A DNA stretch of 64,000 nt. Source: Chryseobacterium gilvum. Lineage in GTDB: Bacteria > Bacteroidota > Bacteroidia > Flavobacteriales > Weeksellaceae. A program made the position numbers and the translations under genes. The DNA lies in the NCBI RefSeq assembly GCF_025628965.1, contig NZ_JAOTEN010000002.1, forward strand, positions 372,001 to 436,000, written 5' to 3'. A model generated the notes under the pieces. It worked only from the letters and a program-made list of their open reading frames with translations, was not told where the DNA came from and did not search any database. Below are positions 1 to 8,737 of this stretch, piece after piece (position 1 is the stretch's first letter; every line of letters starts with the position of its first letter).

Positions 1-1
1 T

Positions 2-787
2 GCTAAAAATTTATCGAATGTTGCATATTCATCGATTTTCGCCAATAAAACTTCGGTAACCAACTTTATGTTGAATCCTGACCGCTTGAAGCTCGATGCA
101 GATCCACTTTTGAAAATCGCAAAAGGAATTGCCGCAGATCAGAAAGCTTCAAGTGAAAGATTTGTGAAAATAGACGATAATTTTGCCAAAAACAACCGTC
201 TTTTCTTAGCCGGATTAATGAAATCCCAGCCAAACAAAAAATTCTATCCGGATGCAAACTCTACCATGAGACTGACTTACGGACAAATCGATACATTGCC
301 TATCAGAACAGACAGAAACTATTATGGTGTAACCGATAACTACTACACTACAATGGAAGGTTTAGTAGGAAAATACAAAGCTGGTGACGAAGAATTTGAT
401 CTTCCTCAAAGAGTGCTTGCGCTTCAGGGAGCAAAAGACTACGGAATGTATGCTGATAAAGCAGGATATCTTCCCGTAAACTTCCTTTCAAATAATGATA
501 TTACAGGAGGAAACTCTGGTTCTCCGGTGATAGACGGTGATGGAAACCTGATCGGTATTGCATTTGACGGAAACAGCGAAGCATTAAGCGGAGATATCGT
601 TTTCGAAAAAGAATGGCAGAAAACCATCAGTGTAGATATCCGTTTTGTACTTTGGACGATCGACAAATTTGCCGGTGCAAGAAGAATTGTAGACGAACTG
701 AAATTAGTGAAAGACGAAAATACGCCTGCAGATACAGGTGCTTCTAAAATCAAAAATGCAGCTCCTGCAAAAAAGAAAAAGAAATAG
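2..787 (+). CDS. S46 family dipeptidyl-peptidase, DPP7-like, C-terminal part
   Basis: The frame is open from base 2, so this is the last 261 residues of a protein that starts outside the window; S46 peptidases are usually about 700 residues. They remove dipeptides from peptide N-termini in the periplasm and feed amino-acid catabolism. The catalytic serine lies in GGNSGSPV (Ser codon 515-517), and the segments NLIGIAFDGN and VDIRFVLWTIDKF are typical of the family. Eighteen residues after the catalytic Ser is Gly (569-571); from memory this position is Gly in DPP7 (hydrophobic P1) and Arg in DPP11 (acidic P1), so a DPP7-type specificity is inferred. The protein ends in a run of lysines. An internal ATG at 68 is not the start. 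A terminator follows at 806. Confidence 0.9.
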   Translation, partial: AKNLSNVAYSSIFANKTSVTNFMLNPDRLKLDADPLLKIAKGIAADQKASSERFVKIDDNFAKNNRLFLAGLMKSQPNKKFYPDANSTMRLTYGQIDTLPIRTDRNYYGVTDNYYTTMEGLVGKYKAGDEEFDLPQRVLALQGAKDYGMYADKAGYLPVNFLSNNDITGGNSGSPVIDGDGNLIGIAFDGNSEALSGDIVFEKEWQKTISVDIRFVLWTIDKFAGARRIVDELKLVKDENTPADTGASKIKNAAPAKKKKK

Positions 788-805
788 TTTTTAAATGATA
801 TTTCG

Positions 806-838
806 AAACCGTGGAATTTTTATTTCACGGTTTTTTTT
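806..838 (+). terminator. Intrinsic terminator after the DPP7-like gene
   Basis: An 8-bp perfect stem, AAACCGTG (806-813) with CACGGTTT (826-833), is followed by a run of T to 838. It lies 18 bases after the stop codon and separates the peptidase gene from the next one. Confidence 0.85.
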
Positions 839-864
839 ATTTTTAATGATTCAATTTTAATTAC

Positions 865-1341
865 ATGAAACCAGAAGAAATCCATTTTAAAGCTATTATA
901 AAGCAAAGCGGAACGATGAATGCAGCTTTTGTAGAATTTCCTTTTTCCGTTAAAGAGCTTTTCGGGAAGAAAGGGCAGGTAAAAATCAAAGCTTTATTTG
1001 ATGACAGTATAGAATATCGCGGAAGCCTGGCCAAAATGAAATCCGAATGTCATATTTTAGGTTTGACGCAGGAAATCCGTAAAAAACTTGGGAAGACTTT
1101 CGGGGATGAGGTTTCTGTTTCGCTCCTGGAAGATAAAGAAGAAAGAACGGTGGAAATTTCCGATGACATCCTTACCGTTTTTAAAGAAAATAAAATCGCC
1201 AAAGAAATATTCGATAAAATGAGTTATACGCACCGAAAAGAATATATCCGATGGATTGAAGAAGCCAAGAAGCCCGAAACCAGAGAGAACAGGAAAACAA
1301 AAATGATCCAGATGATTTTAGAAGGCAAAAAAGGAATTTAA
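865..1341 (+). CDS. DUF1905 / YdeI-OmdA domain protein
   Basis: A 158-residue cytoplasmic protein of two parts. Residues about 8-88 look like DUF1905, a small beta barrel (KAIIKQSG, FPFSVKELFGKKGQVKIKA, with ILGLTQEIRKKLGK at its end). Residues about 95-155 look like the 'bacteriocin-protection, YdeI/OmpD-associated' (OmdA) domain, whose typical helix is seen in SYTHRKEYIRWIEEAKKPETR. The two domains often occur fused in Bacteroidetes. The molecular function is not known and the protection role of the family name should not be taken as shown here. The gene is single, between a terminator and a convergent yifB-type gene. Confidence 0.8.
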   Translation: MKPEEIHFKAIIKQSGTMNAAFVEFPFSVKELFGKKGQVKIKALFDDSIEYRGSLAKMKSECHILGLTQEIRKKLGKTFGDEVSVSLLEDKEERTVEISDDILTVFKENKIAKEIFDKMSYTHRKEYIRWIEEAKKPETRENRKTKMIQMILEGKKGI

Positions 1342-1357
1342 AGTTAAATTTTGCAGC

Positions 1358-2893
1358 TTACACACTCCAAAATTCCCAATCTAGGCTCCGGTATTGGATC
1401 GCCTCAGAAATATGATCAGATAGAATGTTTTCAGACCCTTCCAGATCTGCAATGGTTCTAGCCACTTTAAGAATTCTGTCAAAAGCTCTTGCAGAAAGGT
1501 TTAGTTTTTCCATCGCTAATTTAATCAGATTAAAAGATGTTTCATCAAGTTCACAGAATCGTTCAATTTCCCGGGAACCGATTTGCGCGTTATAACTGAT
1601 TGCCAAATCCTTATACCTTTCATTCTGGATCTCACGGGCTTTCAGAACCCGTTTTCTGATGTCTTCACTTTTTTCCCCTTTTCTCTTCTCAGTCAATTGC
1701 TCAAATTCAACTTTCTGAACCTCAATATGAATATCAATACGGTCCAGAAGCGGCCCTGAAAGTTTATTCATATACCGCTGCATTTCAAACACAGAAGAAG
1801 TGTTGTTGGGATCATCCGGAAAAAACCCGCTCGGACTCGGGTTCATGGAAGCCACTAACATAAAGCTTGAAGGATAATTTACCGTGAATTTTGCTCTTGA
1901 AATCGTGACTTCCCGGTCTTCTAAAGGTTGGCGCATCACCTCCAGAACCGTTCTTTTAAATTCGGGCATTTCATCAAGAAACAAAACGCCGTTATGAGCC
2001 AAGGATATTTCTCCGGGTTGAGGATAGCTTCCTCCTCCAACTAAAGCGACATCAGAAATGGTGTGATGCGGCGACCGGAAAGGGCGAACCGTCATGAGAG
2101 AAGTTTGCGTTCCCATTTTCCCTGCAACGGAATGTATTTTTGTTGTTTCCAGAGCTTCTTTCAGAGTAAGAGGTGGCAAAATACTCGGAACTCTTTTGGC
2201 CAACATCGTTTTTCCGCTTCCGGGAGGCCCGATAAGAATAATATTATGACCACCTGCTGCGGCAACTTCCATAGCCCTTTTTGCGGTTTCCTGGCCTTTT
2301 ACCTCAGAAAAATCAAACGGAAAACTGTTGATTTTGTCCTGAAATTCCTTCCGGGTATCCAAAACAATTTTTTCAAGAAGTTTTCCTTCATTAAAAAAGT
2401 CAATTACTTCTTTGATGTTTTCTACGCCATACACATCAAGATTATTAACAATAGCGGCTTCTCTTGTATTTTGTTTAGGCAGAATAATTCCTTTAAAACC
2501 TTCCTCTCTCGCCTGAATGGCAATGGGCAAGACCCCTTTTATCGGCTGCAGGCTTCCGTCCAGAGAAAGCTCTCCCATAATAATATAATCTTGAATATCT
2601 TCTGCAAGAATCTGGTCAGAAGCCACCAAAATTCCCATTGCAATACTCAGATCATAGGCAGCGCCTTCTTTGCGAAGATCTGCAGGAGCCATATTGATGG
2701 TAATTTTCTTACCAGGAATTTTGTAACCTACATTTTTCAGTGCCGCTGAAATTCTGTAGCTGCTTTCTTTGATCGCATTGTCGGGTAAACCTACCAAATG
2801 ATAGCCTACTCCACCGGTGTCTATATTAACTTCAATAGTAATGGTCTGTGCGGAAACACCGAAGATGGCACTTCCGTAAATTTTAATCAACAT
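1358..2893 (-). CDS. YifB/ComM family Mg-chelatase-like AAA+ ATPase
   Basis: A 511-residue protein of full family length. The N-terminal about 170 residues form the ChlI/Lon-like S5-fold domain (VGLPDNAIKESSYRI, INMAPADLRKEGAAYDL). The AAA+ module has Walker A GPPGSGKT at about residues 222-229 and Walker B VLFLDEMPEF near 304-313, with sensor segment LVASMNPSPSGFF and a C-terminal helical lid (LNLSARAFDRILKVARTIADL). ComM, the characterised member in Vibrio, is a hexameric helicase that promotes branch migration during natural transformation; a recombination role is therefore inferred. It is transcribed alone, convergent with the DUF1905 gene. Confidence 0.92.
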   Translation of the reverse strand: MLIKIYGSAIFGVSAQTITIEVNIDTGGVGYHLVGLPDNAIKESSYRISAALKNVGYKIPGKKITINMAPADLRKEGAAYDLSIAMGILVASDQILAEDIQDYIIMGELSLDGSLQPIKGVLPIAIQAREEGFKGIILPKQNTREAAIVNNLDVYGVENIKEVIDFFNEGKLLEKIVLDTRKEFQDKINSFPFDFSEVKGQETAKRAMEVAAAGGHNIILIGPPGSGKTMLAKRVPSILPPLTLKEALETTKIHSVAGKMGTQTSLMTVRPFRSPHHTISDVALVGGGSYPQPGEISLAHNGVLFLDEMPEFKRTVLEVMRQPLEDREVTISRAKFTVNYPSSFMLVASMNPSPSGFFPDDPNNTSSVFEMQRYMNKLSGPLLDRIDIHIEVQKVEFEQLTEKRKGEKSEDIRKRVLKAREIQNERYKDLAISYNAQIGSREIERFCELDETSFNLIKLAMEKLNLSARAFDRILKVARTIADLEGSENILSDHISEAIQYRSLDWEFWSV

Positions 2894-3007
2894 TTATATT
2901 GTGTTTTACGTAAAAATAAAAAATTTTATTTGTTTTTCACTAAAATTTGGCTGAATTTTACCTTTTAAAGCAAATAATTTACCAAACCAACATATATTAA
3001 CTTATTT

Positions 3008-3355
3008 ATGACGACAAAACCGGAGATATCTTGGGAAGATTTTGAAAAAATAGACATCAGATGTGGAACTGTAATTTCTGCACAAGATTTTAAAAAAGCC
3101 AGAAATCCTTCTTATCAACTAGAAATTGATTTTGGAGACTTAGGCATAAGAAAATCATCCGCTCAAATCACTACACTGTATTCAAAAGAAGACCTGGTCG
3201 GGAAACAGATTTTGGCCGTTGTGAATTTTCCAAAGAAGCAGATCGCCGATTTCATGAGCGAATGCTTAATTTTGGGAGTATATGGAGAAGACCCCAAAGA
3301 TGTCACATTACTGACAACTTCACTGCCTGCTAAAAACGGCTTGAAGGTAGGATAA
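3008..3355 (+). CDS. csaA: tRNA-binding domain protein, CsaA-like
   Basis: A 115-residue single-domain protein with the OB fold of the tRNA-binding (EMAP-II/CsaA) family: WEDFEKIDIRCGTVISAQDFKKARNPSYQLEIDFGDLG at the front and VVNFPKKQIADFMSECLILG at the back are family hallmarks. Bacillus CsaA is described as a chaperone-like tRNA-binding dimer linked to protein export; the exact role here is unknown. It is the first gene of a three-gene operon with the exonuclease 10 bases downstream and the SufT-like gene after that. It is divergent from the yifB-type gene. Confidence 0.88.
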   Translation: MTTKPEISWEDFEKIDIRCGTVISAQDFKKARNPSYQLEIDFGDLGIRKSSAQITTLYSKEDLVGKQILAVVNFPKKQIADFMSECLILGVYGEDPKDVTLLTTSLPAKNGLKVG

Positions 3356-3365
3356 ACACAAAAAT

Positions 3366-4070
3366 ATGATACAGAATATTTCATTAGAAAAAGTTTTATT
3401 TATTGATATAGAGACTGTTCCAAACTCCGGATCGTGGGAAGAGCTGTCAGAAACCGAGCAAAAACTCTGGGATAAAAAGACGAGGTTTCAAAGAAAAGAG
3501 GAGACTTCAGCAGAAGAATTCTATCCCGAAAGAGCCGGAATTATGGCTGAATTTGGAAAGATTATCTGTATCACAATTGGTATGCTTGAGAAGAATGATA
3601 CGTTAAGAATTAAAAGCTTTGCCGATCATGACGAGAAAAAACTGCTATTGGAATTCGGAGAAATATTCAACAGTCCAAGACTGCGTGATGTGGTACTGTG
3701 CGCGCACAACGGGAAAGAATTTGATTTTCCGTGGATTGCGAGACGGTTTCTGATCAATGGAATCCAACCTCCGACACCTTTTCAGATGTACGGAAAAAAA
3801 CCGTGGGAAATCCCTCATCTTGATACGATGGAACTGTGGAAATTCGGAGATTATAAAAGCTTTATCTCACTGGAATTGCTTGCACATGTTTTTGGGATCC
3901 CTACCCCGAAAGATGACATTGACGGCTCAATGGTTTCATCAATCTACTACATAGAAAAAGACTTGCAGAGAATAGTAGACTATTGTGAGAAAGATGTCTT
4001 AACTTTGGCCAATATTTTCAGACGCATGCGTCAGGAAGATTTATTACAAAGAAATATCAATTTAGATTAA
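3366..4070 (+). CDS. PolB-like DEDDy 3'-5' exonuclease
   Basis: A 234-residue protein of the 'predicted 3'-5' exonuclease related to the PolB exonuclease domain' family (PF10108 type). All three exonuclease motifs are present: Exo I with Asp14 and Glu16 in FIDIET, Exo II with Asn115 and Asp120 in AHNGKEFDF, and Exo III with Tyr206 and Asp210 in YCEKD, which makes it a DEDDy enzyme. No polymerase domain is attached, so it acts as a stand-alone nuclease, probably in DNA repair or processing. It sits in the middle of an operon, 10 bases after the CsaA-like gene and 2 bases before the SufT-like gene. Confidence 0.85.
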   Translation: MIQNISLEKVLFIDIETVPNSGSWEELSETEQKLWDKKTRFQRKEETSAEEFYPERAGIMAEFGKIICITIGMLEKNDTLRIKSFADHDEKKLLLEFGEIFNSPRLRDVVLCAHNGKEFDFPWIARRFLINGIQPPTPFQMYGKKPWEIPHLDTMELWKFGDYKSFISLELLAHVFGIPTPKDDIDGSMVSSIYYIEKDLQRIVDYCEKDVLTLANIFRRMRQEDLLQRNINLD

Positions 4071-4072
4071 AC

Positions 4073-4399
4073 ATGAAATTTACAGACGAGCAGATTGCCG
4101 ATATCGGAGAAGATATTATAAGAGTATTGAAAACCGTTTATGATCCTGAAATTCCGGTAGATATTTATGAATTGGGATTGATCTATGATGTTCAGATTTC
4201 AGAAGAAGGCGATGTTAAAATCATCATGACATTAACGAGTCCTAACTGTCCCGTTGCGGAAAGTCTTCCGCAAGAGGTAAAGGACAAAGTAAAAGAAGTA
4301 GAAAACGTGAACGAAGTAGATCTGGAACTCACTTTTGAACCAACTTGGAACAAAGATATGATGAGTGAGGAAGCGAAGTTTGAACTGGGAATGCTTTAA
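4073..4399 (+). CDS. SufT-like (DUF59/MIP18) Fe-S cluster assembly protein
   Basis: A 108-residue protein of the DUF59 family. The motif DPEIPVDIYELGLIYD (from residue 24) and the conserved Cys59 in SPNCPVAE are the family signature; members take part in maturation of iron-sulfur proteins and in flavobacteria are commonly part of suf operons. Here it lies outside a suf operon, behind an exonuclease gene with only 2 bases between them. A second Fe-S-related gene, sufE, is found much later in the window at 40705. A strong terminator follows 20 bases after the stop. Confidence 0.88.
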   Translation: MKFTDEQIADIGEDIIRVLKTVYDPEIPVDIYELGLIYDVQISEEGDVKIIMTLTSPNCPVAESLPQEVKDKVKEVENVNEVDLELTFEPTWNKDMMSEEAKFELGML

Positions 4400-4419
4400 T
4401 TTTATCCATTAAATAAATT

Positions 4420-4451
4420 AGGCTGTCAATAGTTTTGACAGCCTTTATTTT
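4420..4451 (+). terminator. Intrinsic terminator of the csaA-exonuclease-sufT operon
   Basis: Perfect 10-bp stem AGGCTGTCAA (4420-4429) with TTGACAGCCT (4435-4444), 5-base loop, then a T-rich tail. It may also serve the convergent sulfurtransferase gene, though the stretch on the opposite strand after the stem is less T-rich. Confidence 0.85.
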
Positions 4452-4512
4452 TTTTAGATTAAAATTTTTTTGTTTGGCTTTACTTCCACTTTTGCAACAG
4501 TAAAAAAATTCA

Positions 4513-5349
4513 TTAAAGATCTTTTGCAATTTCCTTTCCTTCTCTCCTGCTCCATTCACTCCATGAGCCAACGTATAAGCCAGGAATCTGAAAGCCGGCA
4601 TAATCCAACGCCAAAATCGTATGACATGCTGTAACGCCAGAACCACAGTGAATAACTAAATTTTCAGGTTTATTTTTCAAAAATTCTGAATATTTTTTCT
4701 TTAAAATATCCGGTTTCAGGAAATAGCCATTTTCGTCAAGGTTTTCAGAAAAAGGAATATTTATTGCTCCAGGAATATGCCCCGCAACTAAATCTATAGG
4801 CTCAGATTCGCCTCTATAACGATAGGCATCTCTTACGTCAATAACAGTGGAAGAATTGTTAGTCAGCTCATTTTCAACATCTTCTAAGCCCATAACAGGA
4901 AGAAGCCATCTTTCTTTTTTAATTAAATCAGACTTTTCAAAAATTTCTTCACCGGAAGAAAATTCTACCTGTTCTTTTTCTGCATTCTGAAATCCTCCAT
5001 CTAAAACCTGTACATTTTTCAGCCCAAAAGATCTTAACATCCACCAAGCTCTTGCGGCGGCATTTGCTCCGTTTTTGTCATCATAAACAATAACATGAGA
5101 ATTTTCTGAAATTCCAAGATTGGAAAGGGTCTGTGCGAATTTTTCTATACTCGGAAGCGGATGCCTTCCTCCAAAAGCAGCATTTTCTCCAATTTCAGCC
5201 AGATCTTTATCTAAATCAATGAATCTTGCTCCTTTTATATGTCTTGTTAAATAATTTTGAAAGGCATCTTTTCCGACTCTCGCATCAAGTACGATATGAT
5301 TTTCATTGGGGAGATTTTTTAATTCTGATGGTGAAATGATAGGTAACAT
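4513..5349 (-). CDS. sseA: 3-mercaptopyruvate sulfurtransferase, two rhodanese domains
   Basis: A 278-residue protein with two rhodanese domains: an inactive N-terminal one (VVLDAR-like IVLDARVGKDAF, then HIKGARFIDLD) and a catalytic C-terminal one with VIDVRDAYRYRG and the active-site loop CGSGVTA, Cys235. The CGSGVT form of the loop points to mercaptopyruvate sulfurtransferase rather than thiosulfate sulfurtransferase (CRKGVT). It moves sulfur from 3-mercaptopyruvate to thiol acceptors in the cytoplasm and yields pyruvate. It is downstream of the TPR protein on the same strand with a 98-base gap containing a palindromic repeat. Confidence 0.9.
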   Translation of the reverse strand: MLPIISPSELKNLPNENHIVLDARVGKDAFQNYLTRHIKGARFIDLDKDLAEIGENAAFGGRHPLPSIEKFAQTLSNLGISENSHVIVYDDKNGANAAARAWWMLRSFGLKNVQVLDGGFQNAEKEQVEFSSGEEIFEKSDLIKKERWLLPVMGLEDVENELTNNSSTVIDVRDAYRYRGESEPIDLVAGHIPGAINIPFSENLDENGYFLKPDILKKKYSEFLKNKPENLVIHCGSGVTACHTILALDYAGFQIPGLYVGSWSEWSRREGKEIAKDL

Positions 5350-5380
5350 TCTGTTGATTTTGGTTAATAATATGATTTTT

Positions 5381-5428
5381 GGCTTTAGCCATTTGATTAA
5401 ATAAGGTAAAGCGGGCTAAAGCCCGCTT
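5381..5428. repeat. REP-like palindromes built on GGCTTTAGCC
   Basis: Two related palindromes lie close together: GGCTTTAGCC (5381-5390) and AAGCGGGC-TAAA-GCCCGCTT (5409-5428), the second a perfect 8-bp stem with a 4-base loop whose core GGGCTAAAGCCC is the same motif read from the other strand. It is markedly GC-richer than its surroundings and lies in an intergenic gap. I recall similar GGCTTTAGCC elements scattered in Chryseobacterium genomes, which would make it a REP-type extragenic element; only this site is visible here. It could also end transcription from the TPR gene, but the T-run is weak. Confidence 0.6.
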
Positions 5429-5447
5429 CTATTGATATTTTAGCCTC

Positions 5448-6440
5448 TTATTTTTTACTATTCAGAATCGCTGTGATTTCGTTTCTGAGCTCTTTGATTG
5501 TGAAACTATCGTCTTTAAAACCAGTTGGATAAGTTGTATGCCCTTTCTCAGATTCTTCGCAAATAACAAATTCTGGATCAGTTTTTTCAATTTGCAAAGT
5601 CTTTTCTATATTGAATTTTCGTTCAACTTTTTCCCCGCTTTTATCAATCAAATAAACCTTATAGATAGAGTCGAGCATTTCTTTTGGCCTTTCGAAAGAT
5701 TTATAAATATTAATCCACTGTCCATTCCATTCAGTCTCATCTACAGCAACATTTTTAAAATTTAAATAATCTTCCGGAAGTACTTTTTCCTTATAAAAAT
5801 TTCTCATTTTTTCAAAATAAATATTGGCTTCTGAAAATTTGTTTTGGGCATTTAGGGACTTTATCAACTTTTCATACAAAATATATTCTGAAGGATATAT
5901 TGAAATTCCATCATAATAAATATTCTCAGATTTCTGGAAATTTTTATTTTGAGCATAATAAAAATTGCCTGCATTTTTTATTAATTCAAGATACCATTTA
6001 TCATTCTTAACCTCCGATTTTTCCAGCCCTTCAAGAAATACTTTTTCTTCATTTATAAAGTCCTTCTTAAGATGATAAATTCTCGCTTTTTCAATATAAA
6101 ATTCAGCAATTGCGGCTGATGAAATTGCGGTATTAAAGTTTGCTAAGGCATCATCATATTTTTGAAGATACATTTCTGAAAGCCCTTTCTGAAAAAAGAT
6201 AATAGGATTGTCAAATCCTTTTTTAATTGCTTTATCATAATATTCAATTGCTTTATTATCATCTTCTTGCCTAAAAAAAGCAAATCCTAAATAATATAGC
6301 TCACGATTTGTAAAGTTTGAACTCTGATTTTCCAGATTGATCAATTCAGCAAATTTTTCTTCATTAAAAAGATTTTCAACCTTCTGGGCAAAAAAGAATG
6401 ATGAGAAATAAAAAAAGGAAAAAATATATAACTTTTTCAT
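5448..6440 (-). CDS. Secreted tetratricopeptide-repeat protein
   Basis: A 330-residue protein with a hydrophobic signal peptide that ends in FFFAQ (cleavage near residue 19) and then a row of TPR-like helices, clearest at ELYYLGFAFFRQEDDNKAIEYYDKAIKKG, and continuing to about residue 210. The C-terminal third has no recognised domain. It is probably periplasmic and mediates protein contacts; no specific function can be named. It starts 3 bases after the HMG-CoA lyase gene on the same strand, so the two are likely cotranscribed although their functions look unrelated. Confidence 0.75.
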   Translation of the reverse strand: MKKLYIFSFFYFSSFFFAQKVENLFNEEKFAELINLENQSSNFTNRELYYLGFAFFRQEDDNKAIEYYDKAIKKGFDNPIIFFQKGLSEMYLQKYDDALANFNTAISSAAIAEFYIEKARIYHLKKDFINEEKVFLEGLEKSEVKNDKWYLELIKNAGNFYYAQNKNFQKSENIYYDGISIYPSEYILYEKLIKSLNAQNKFSEANIYFEKMRNFYKEKVLPEDYLNFKNVAVDETEWNGQWINIYKSFERPKEMLDSIYKVYLIDKSGEKVERKFNIEKTLQIEKTDPEFVICEESEKGHTTYPTGFKDDSFTIKELRNEITAILNSKK

Positions 6441-6443
6441 AAT

Positions 6444-7292
6444 CTAAAAATGAAAAATATCCTTCGCTTTGTTATAGGCGCTTTCGAAATTTAACAAATT
6501 TAATTTATGCTCTACTTTCTCAACGCTCATGAAATTGATGACCTGTTCCGTCGGCATATTTCCTACCAGATCATCTTCTGCCATCGGACATCCGCCAATT
6601 CCCTTTATGGCACTGTCGAATCTTCGGCAGCCTTTATCGTACGCCGCTTTTAATTTAGAATAAGAATCTTCGTAACGGTTATGAAAATGCCCGCCGAAAT
6701 TGATTTCCGGATGTAGCACCGGAAGTTTTTCAAACAAAAGAGAAATCGTTTCTGCTGTTGCAACTCCCGTTGTATCAGAAAGTAAGATATTTTGTATCCC
6801 GATTTCAGAAAACCTTTTTGCCCAGAAATCGACCTCCTCCCATTTCCAAGCTTCCCCATAAGGATTTCCGAATGCCATTGAAAAATAAATGTTTAATTCG
6901 CGGTTTTCACTTCGCGCCAAATCCAGCATTTTTACGGTTTCTTCAAAAGCTTCTTCCCTGCTTTTATTGGTATTTCTCTGCTGAAAAGTTTCCGAAATAG
7001 AAAACGGAAAACCTAAAATATCTACCGACTGATGCTTTAACGCTTTCTCGGCTCCTCTGAAATTTCCTACAATCGCAGAAACTTTTGTGTTGGATAAGGA
7101 TTTATCAATATTTTCTGCAACCTCATCAGAATCTGCCATCTGCGGAATTGCTTTCGGAGAAACAAAACTCAGACTGTCTAATACATCAAACCCCACTTCC
7201 ATCAATGAGTTGATATAGTCTATTTTTTTGGAAGTCGGGATAAATTCTCCCCAACCTTGCATGGCATCTCTAGGACATTCTGTAAGAAACAT
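6444..7292 (-). CDS. mvaB: Hydroxymethylglutaryl-CoA lyase
   Basis: A 282-residue enzyme that splits HMG-CoA to acetyl-CoA and acetoacetate, the last step of leucine breakdown. The N-terminal ECPRDAMQG corresponds to the usual substrate/metal-binding EVGPRDGLQ, the metal-binding HxH is in GGHFHN (His202, His204), and the catalytic cysteine is Cys235 in GIGGCPMAEDDLVGN. The start is put at the ATG at 7292: an upstream in-frame start would add 19 residues with no family counterpart. It leads the minus-strand pair with the TPR gene. The first residues MFLTECPRD begin a little later than in some homologues, which is normal for the family. Confidence 0.9.
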   Translation of the reverse strand: MFLTECPRDAMQGWGEFIPTSKKIDYINSLMEVGFDVLDSLSFVSPKAIPQMADSDEVAENIDKSLSNTKVSAIVGNFRGAEKALKHQSVDILGFPFSISETFQQRNTNKSREEAFEETVKMLDLARSENRELNIYFSMAFGNPYGEAWKWEEVDFWAKRFSEIGIQNILLSDTTGVATAETISLLFEKLPVLHPEINFGGHFHNRYEDSYSKLKAAYDKGCRRFDSAIKGIGGCPMAEDDLVGNMPTEQVINFMSVEKVEHKLNLLNFESAYNKAKDIFHF

Positions 7293-7452
7293 TTTTACTT
7301 TTGATTTTCTCAAATATAATAAAACTAAAACAATTATATTCTGGTTCATGACAAAGCTAAGATTCTTTTGATAACCAATAATTTATATCTGATTCATAAT
7401 TTCGATCCTATATATTCAAATACAAAAAAACCGATCTCAGCGTCAAATTTGT

Positions 7453-7460
7453 TAACTTTG
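7453..7460 (+). promoter_or_regulatory. Bacteroidetes-type -7 box (TAACTTTG) of pepT
   Basis: An exact TAnnTTTG match 19 bases before the pepT start codon. I do not see a TTTG -33 box at the usual distance, so this is a partial match. Confidence 0.5.
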
Positions 7461-7479
7461 TTAAAATTTATAACATCTA

Positions 7480-8727
7480 ATGAGTACAATCGAATTCAAC
7501 CCTTTGTGGAAAGAGAAATTACTGAACCGCTTTCTCAGCTATGTAAAAATATATTCAACCAGTGACGCAGAAAGTGAAACCACACCTTCTACGGAAAGAC
7601 AGTGGGACATTGCCCATTACATTGTAGAAGAGCTAAAAACAATTGGTCTGGAAGATGTTTCTATTGACGATCACGGATATATTATGGCCTATGTTCCATC
7701 TAATCTGGAAAATGACAGCCAGCCTACGATCGGATTTATTTCTCATTATGATACGTCACCTGATTTCAGCGGAGAAAATGTAAAGCCGCAGGTTTGGGAA
7801 AATTACCAGGGAGAAGATTTAATTTTAAATAAAGAAAGCAATTTTACTCTATCTCCTTCAAAATTTGAAAGCTTACAACAATATATCGGACAGACGATCA
7901 TTACTACTGACGGAAATACGCTTCTCGGAGCCGATGATAAAGCCGGCTGCGCAGAAATCGTAACCGCTGCGGAATATCTGATTGCGCACCCTGAAATCAA
8001 GCACGGAAGAATGGCGATCGGTTTTACGCCGGATGAAGAAATCGGAAGAGGCGCACACAAATTTGATGTGGCAAAGTTCGGGGCAGAATTTGCGTACACC
8101 ATGGATGGAAGTGAGGTTGGAGAATTAGAATATGAAAACTTCAATGCGGCTGGAGCTGTCGTTAAAATTCACGGATTGAGCGTACATCCCGGTTACGCCT
8201 TCGGAAAGATGGTGAATGCGAGTCTTTTGGCGGCAGAATTTATTCAATCGCTTCCCGCAGACGAGACACCTTCTACCACAAAAGGATTTGACGGATTTTA
8301 TCATTTAATGGAGGTCACTTCTGATGTTTCTGAAGGTAAACTTCAATACATCATCCGTGATCATGACGAAGAAAAGTTTGAGGCCAGAAAAAAATTCATG
8401 CAGGAAAAAGTAGCTGAATTTAATCAAAAGTATGGTGCAGGAACGGCTGAAGTAGAGATTAAAGAACAGTACCGAAACATGAAGCAGCAGTTTGAAGGCA
8501 AAATGCACATCATCGACCTTGCTGCAAAAGCTATGAAGGAAGCCGGAATCGAACCGAAAATAAAAGCGATCAGAGGCGGAACAGACGGCGCCCAATTATC
8601 ATATATGGGACTTCCGTGTCCCAATATTTTTGCCGGCGGAATGAATTTTCACGGACCTTATGAATATGTGGCTCTGGAGAGTATGGAGAAGGCGGTCGAA
8701 GTGATTGTGAATATTGTGAAAGCATAA
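7480..8727 (+). CDS. pepT: Peptidase T (tripeptidase)
   Basis: A 415-residue cytoplasmic di-zinc aminopeptidase of the M20B family that releases the N-terminal residue of tripeptides. Metal and catalytic segments are present in order: SHYDTSPDF, LLGADDKAGCAE, FTPDEEIGRG and the long YTMDGSEVGELEYENFNAA stretch, with GLSVHPGYAFGKMVNA in the lid domain. Length matches the family. The start ATG at 7480 follows a -7 box; an overlapping frame starting at 7368 is not coding. A strong shared terminator separates it from the convergent thiL. It would work on peptides such as those released by the secreted peptidases of this organism. Confidence 0.96.
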   Translation: MSTIEFNPLWKEKLLNRFLSYVKIYSTSDAESETTPSTERQWDIAHYIVEELKTIGLEDVSIDDHGYIMAYVPSNLENDSQPTIGFISHYDTSPDFSGENVKPQVWENYQGEDLILNKESNFTLSPSKFESLQQYIGQTIITTDGNTLLGADDKAGCAEIVTAAEYLIAHPEIKHGRMAIGFTPDEEIGRGAHKFDVAKFGAEFAYTMDGSEVGELEYENFNAAGAVVKIHGLSVHPGYAFGKMVNASLLAAEFIQSLPADETPSTTKGFDGFYHLMEVTSDVSEGKLQYIIRDHDEEKFEARKKFMQEKVAEFNQKYGAGTAEVEIKEQYRNMKQQFEGKMHIIDLAAKAMKEAGIEPKIKAIRGGTDGAQLSYMGLPCPNIFAGGMNFHGPYEYVALESMEKAVEVIVNIVKA

Positions 8728-8737
8728 TTTAATATAT

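Noticed and set aside
2063-2749. Open frame of 228 codons on the plus strand
   Set aside because: Antisense to the YifB/ComM ATPase gene, rich in Phe, Asn and Arg with no recognisable domain.
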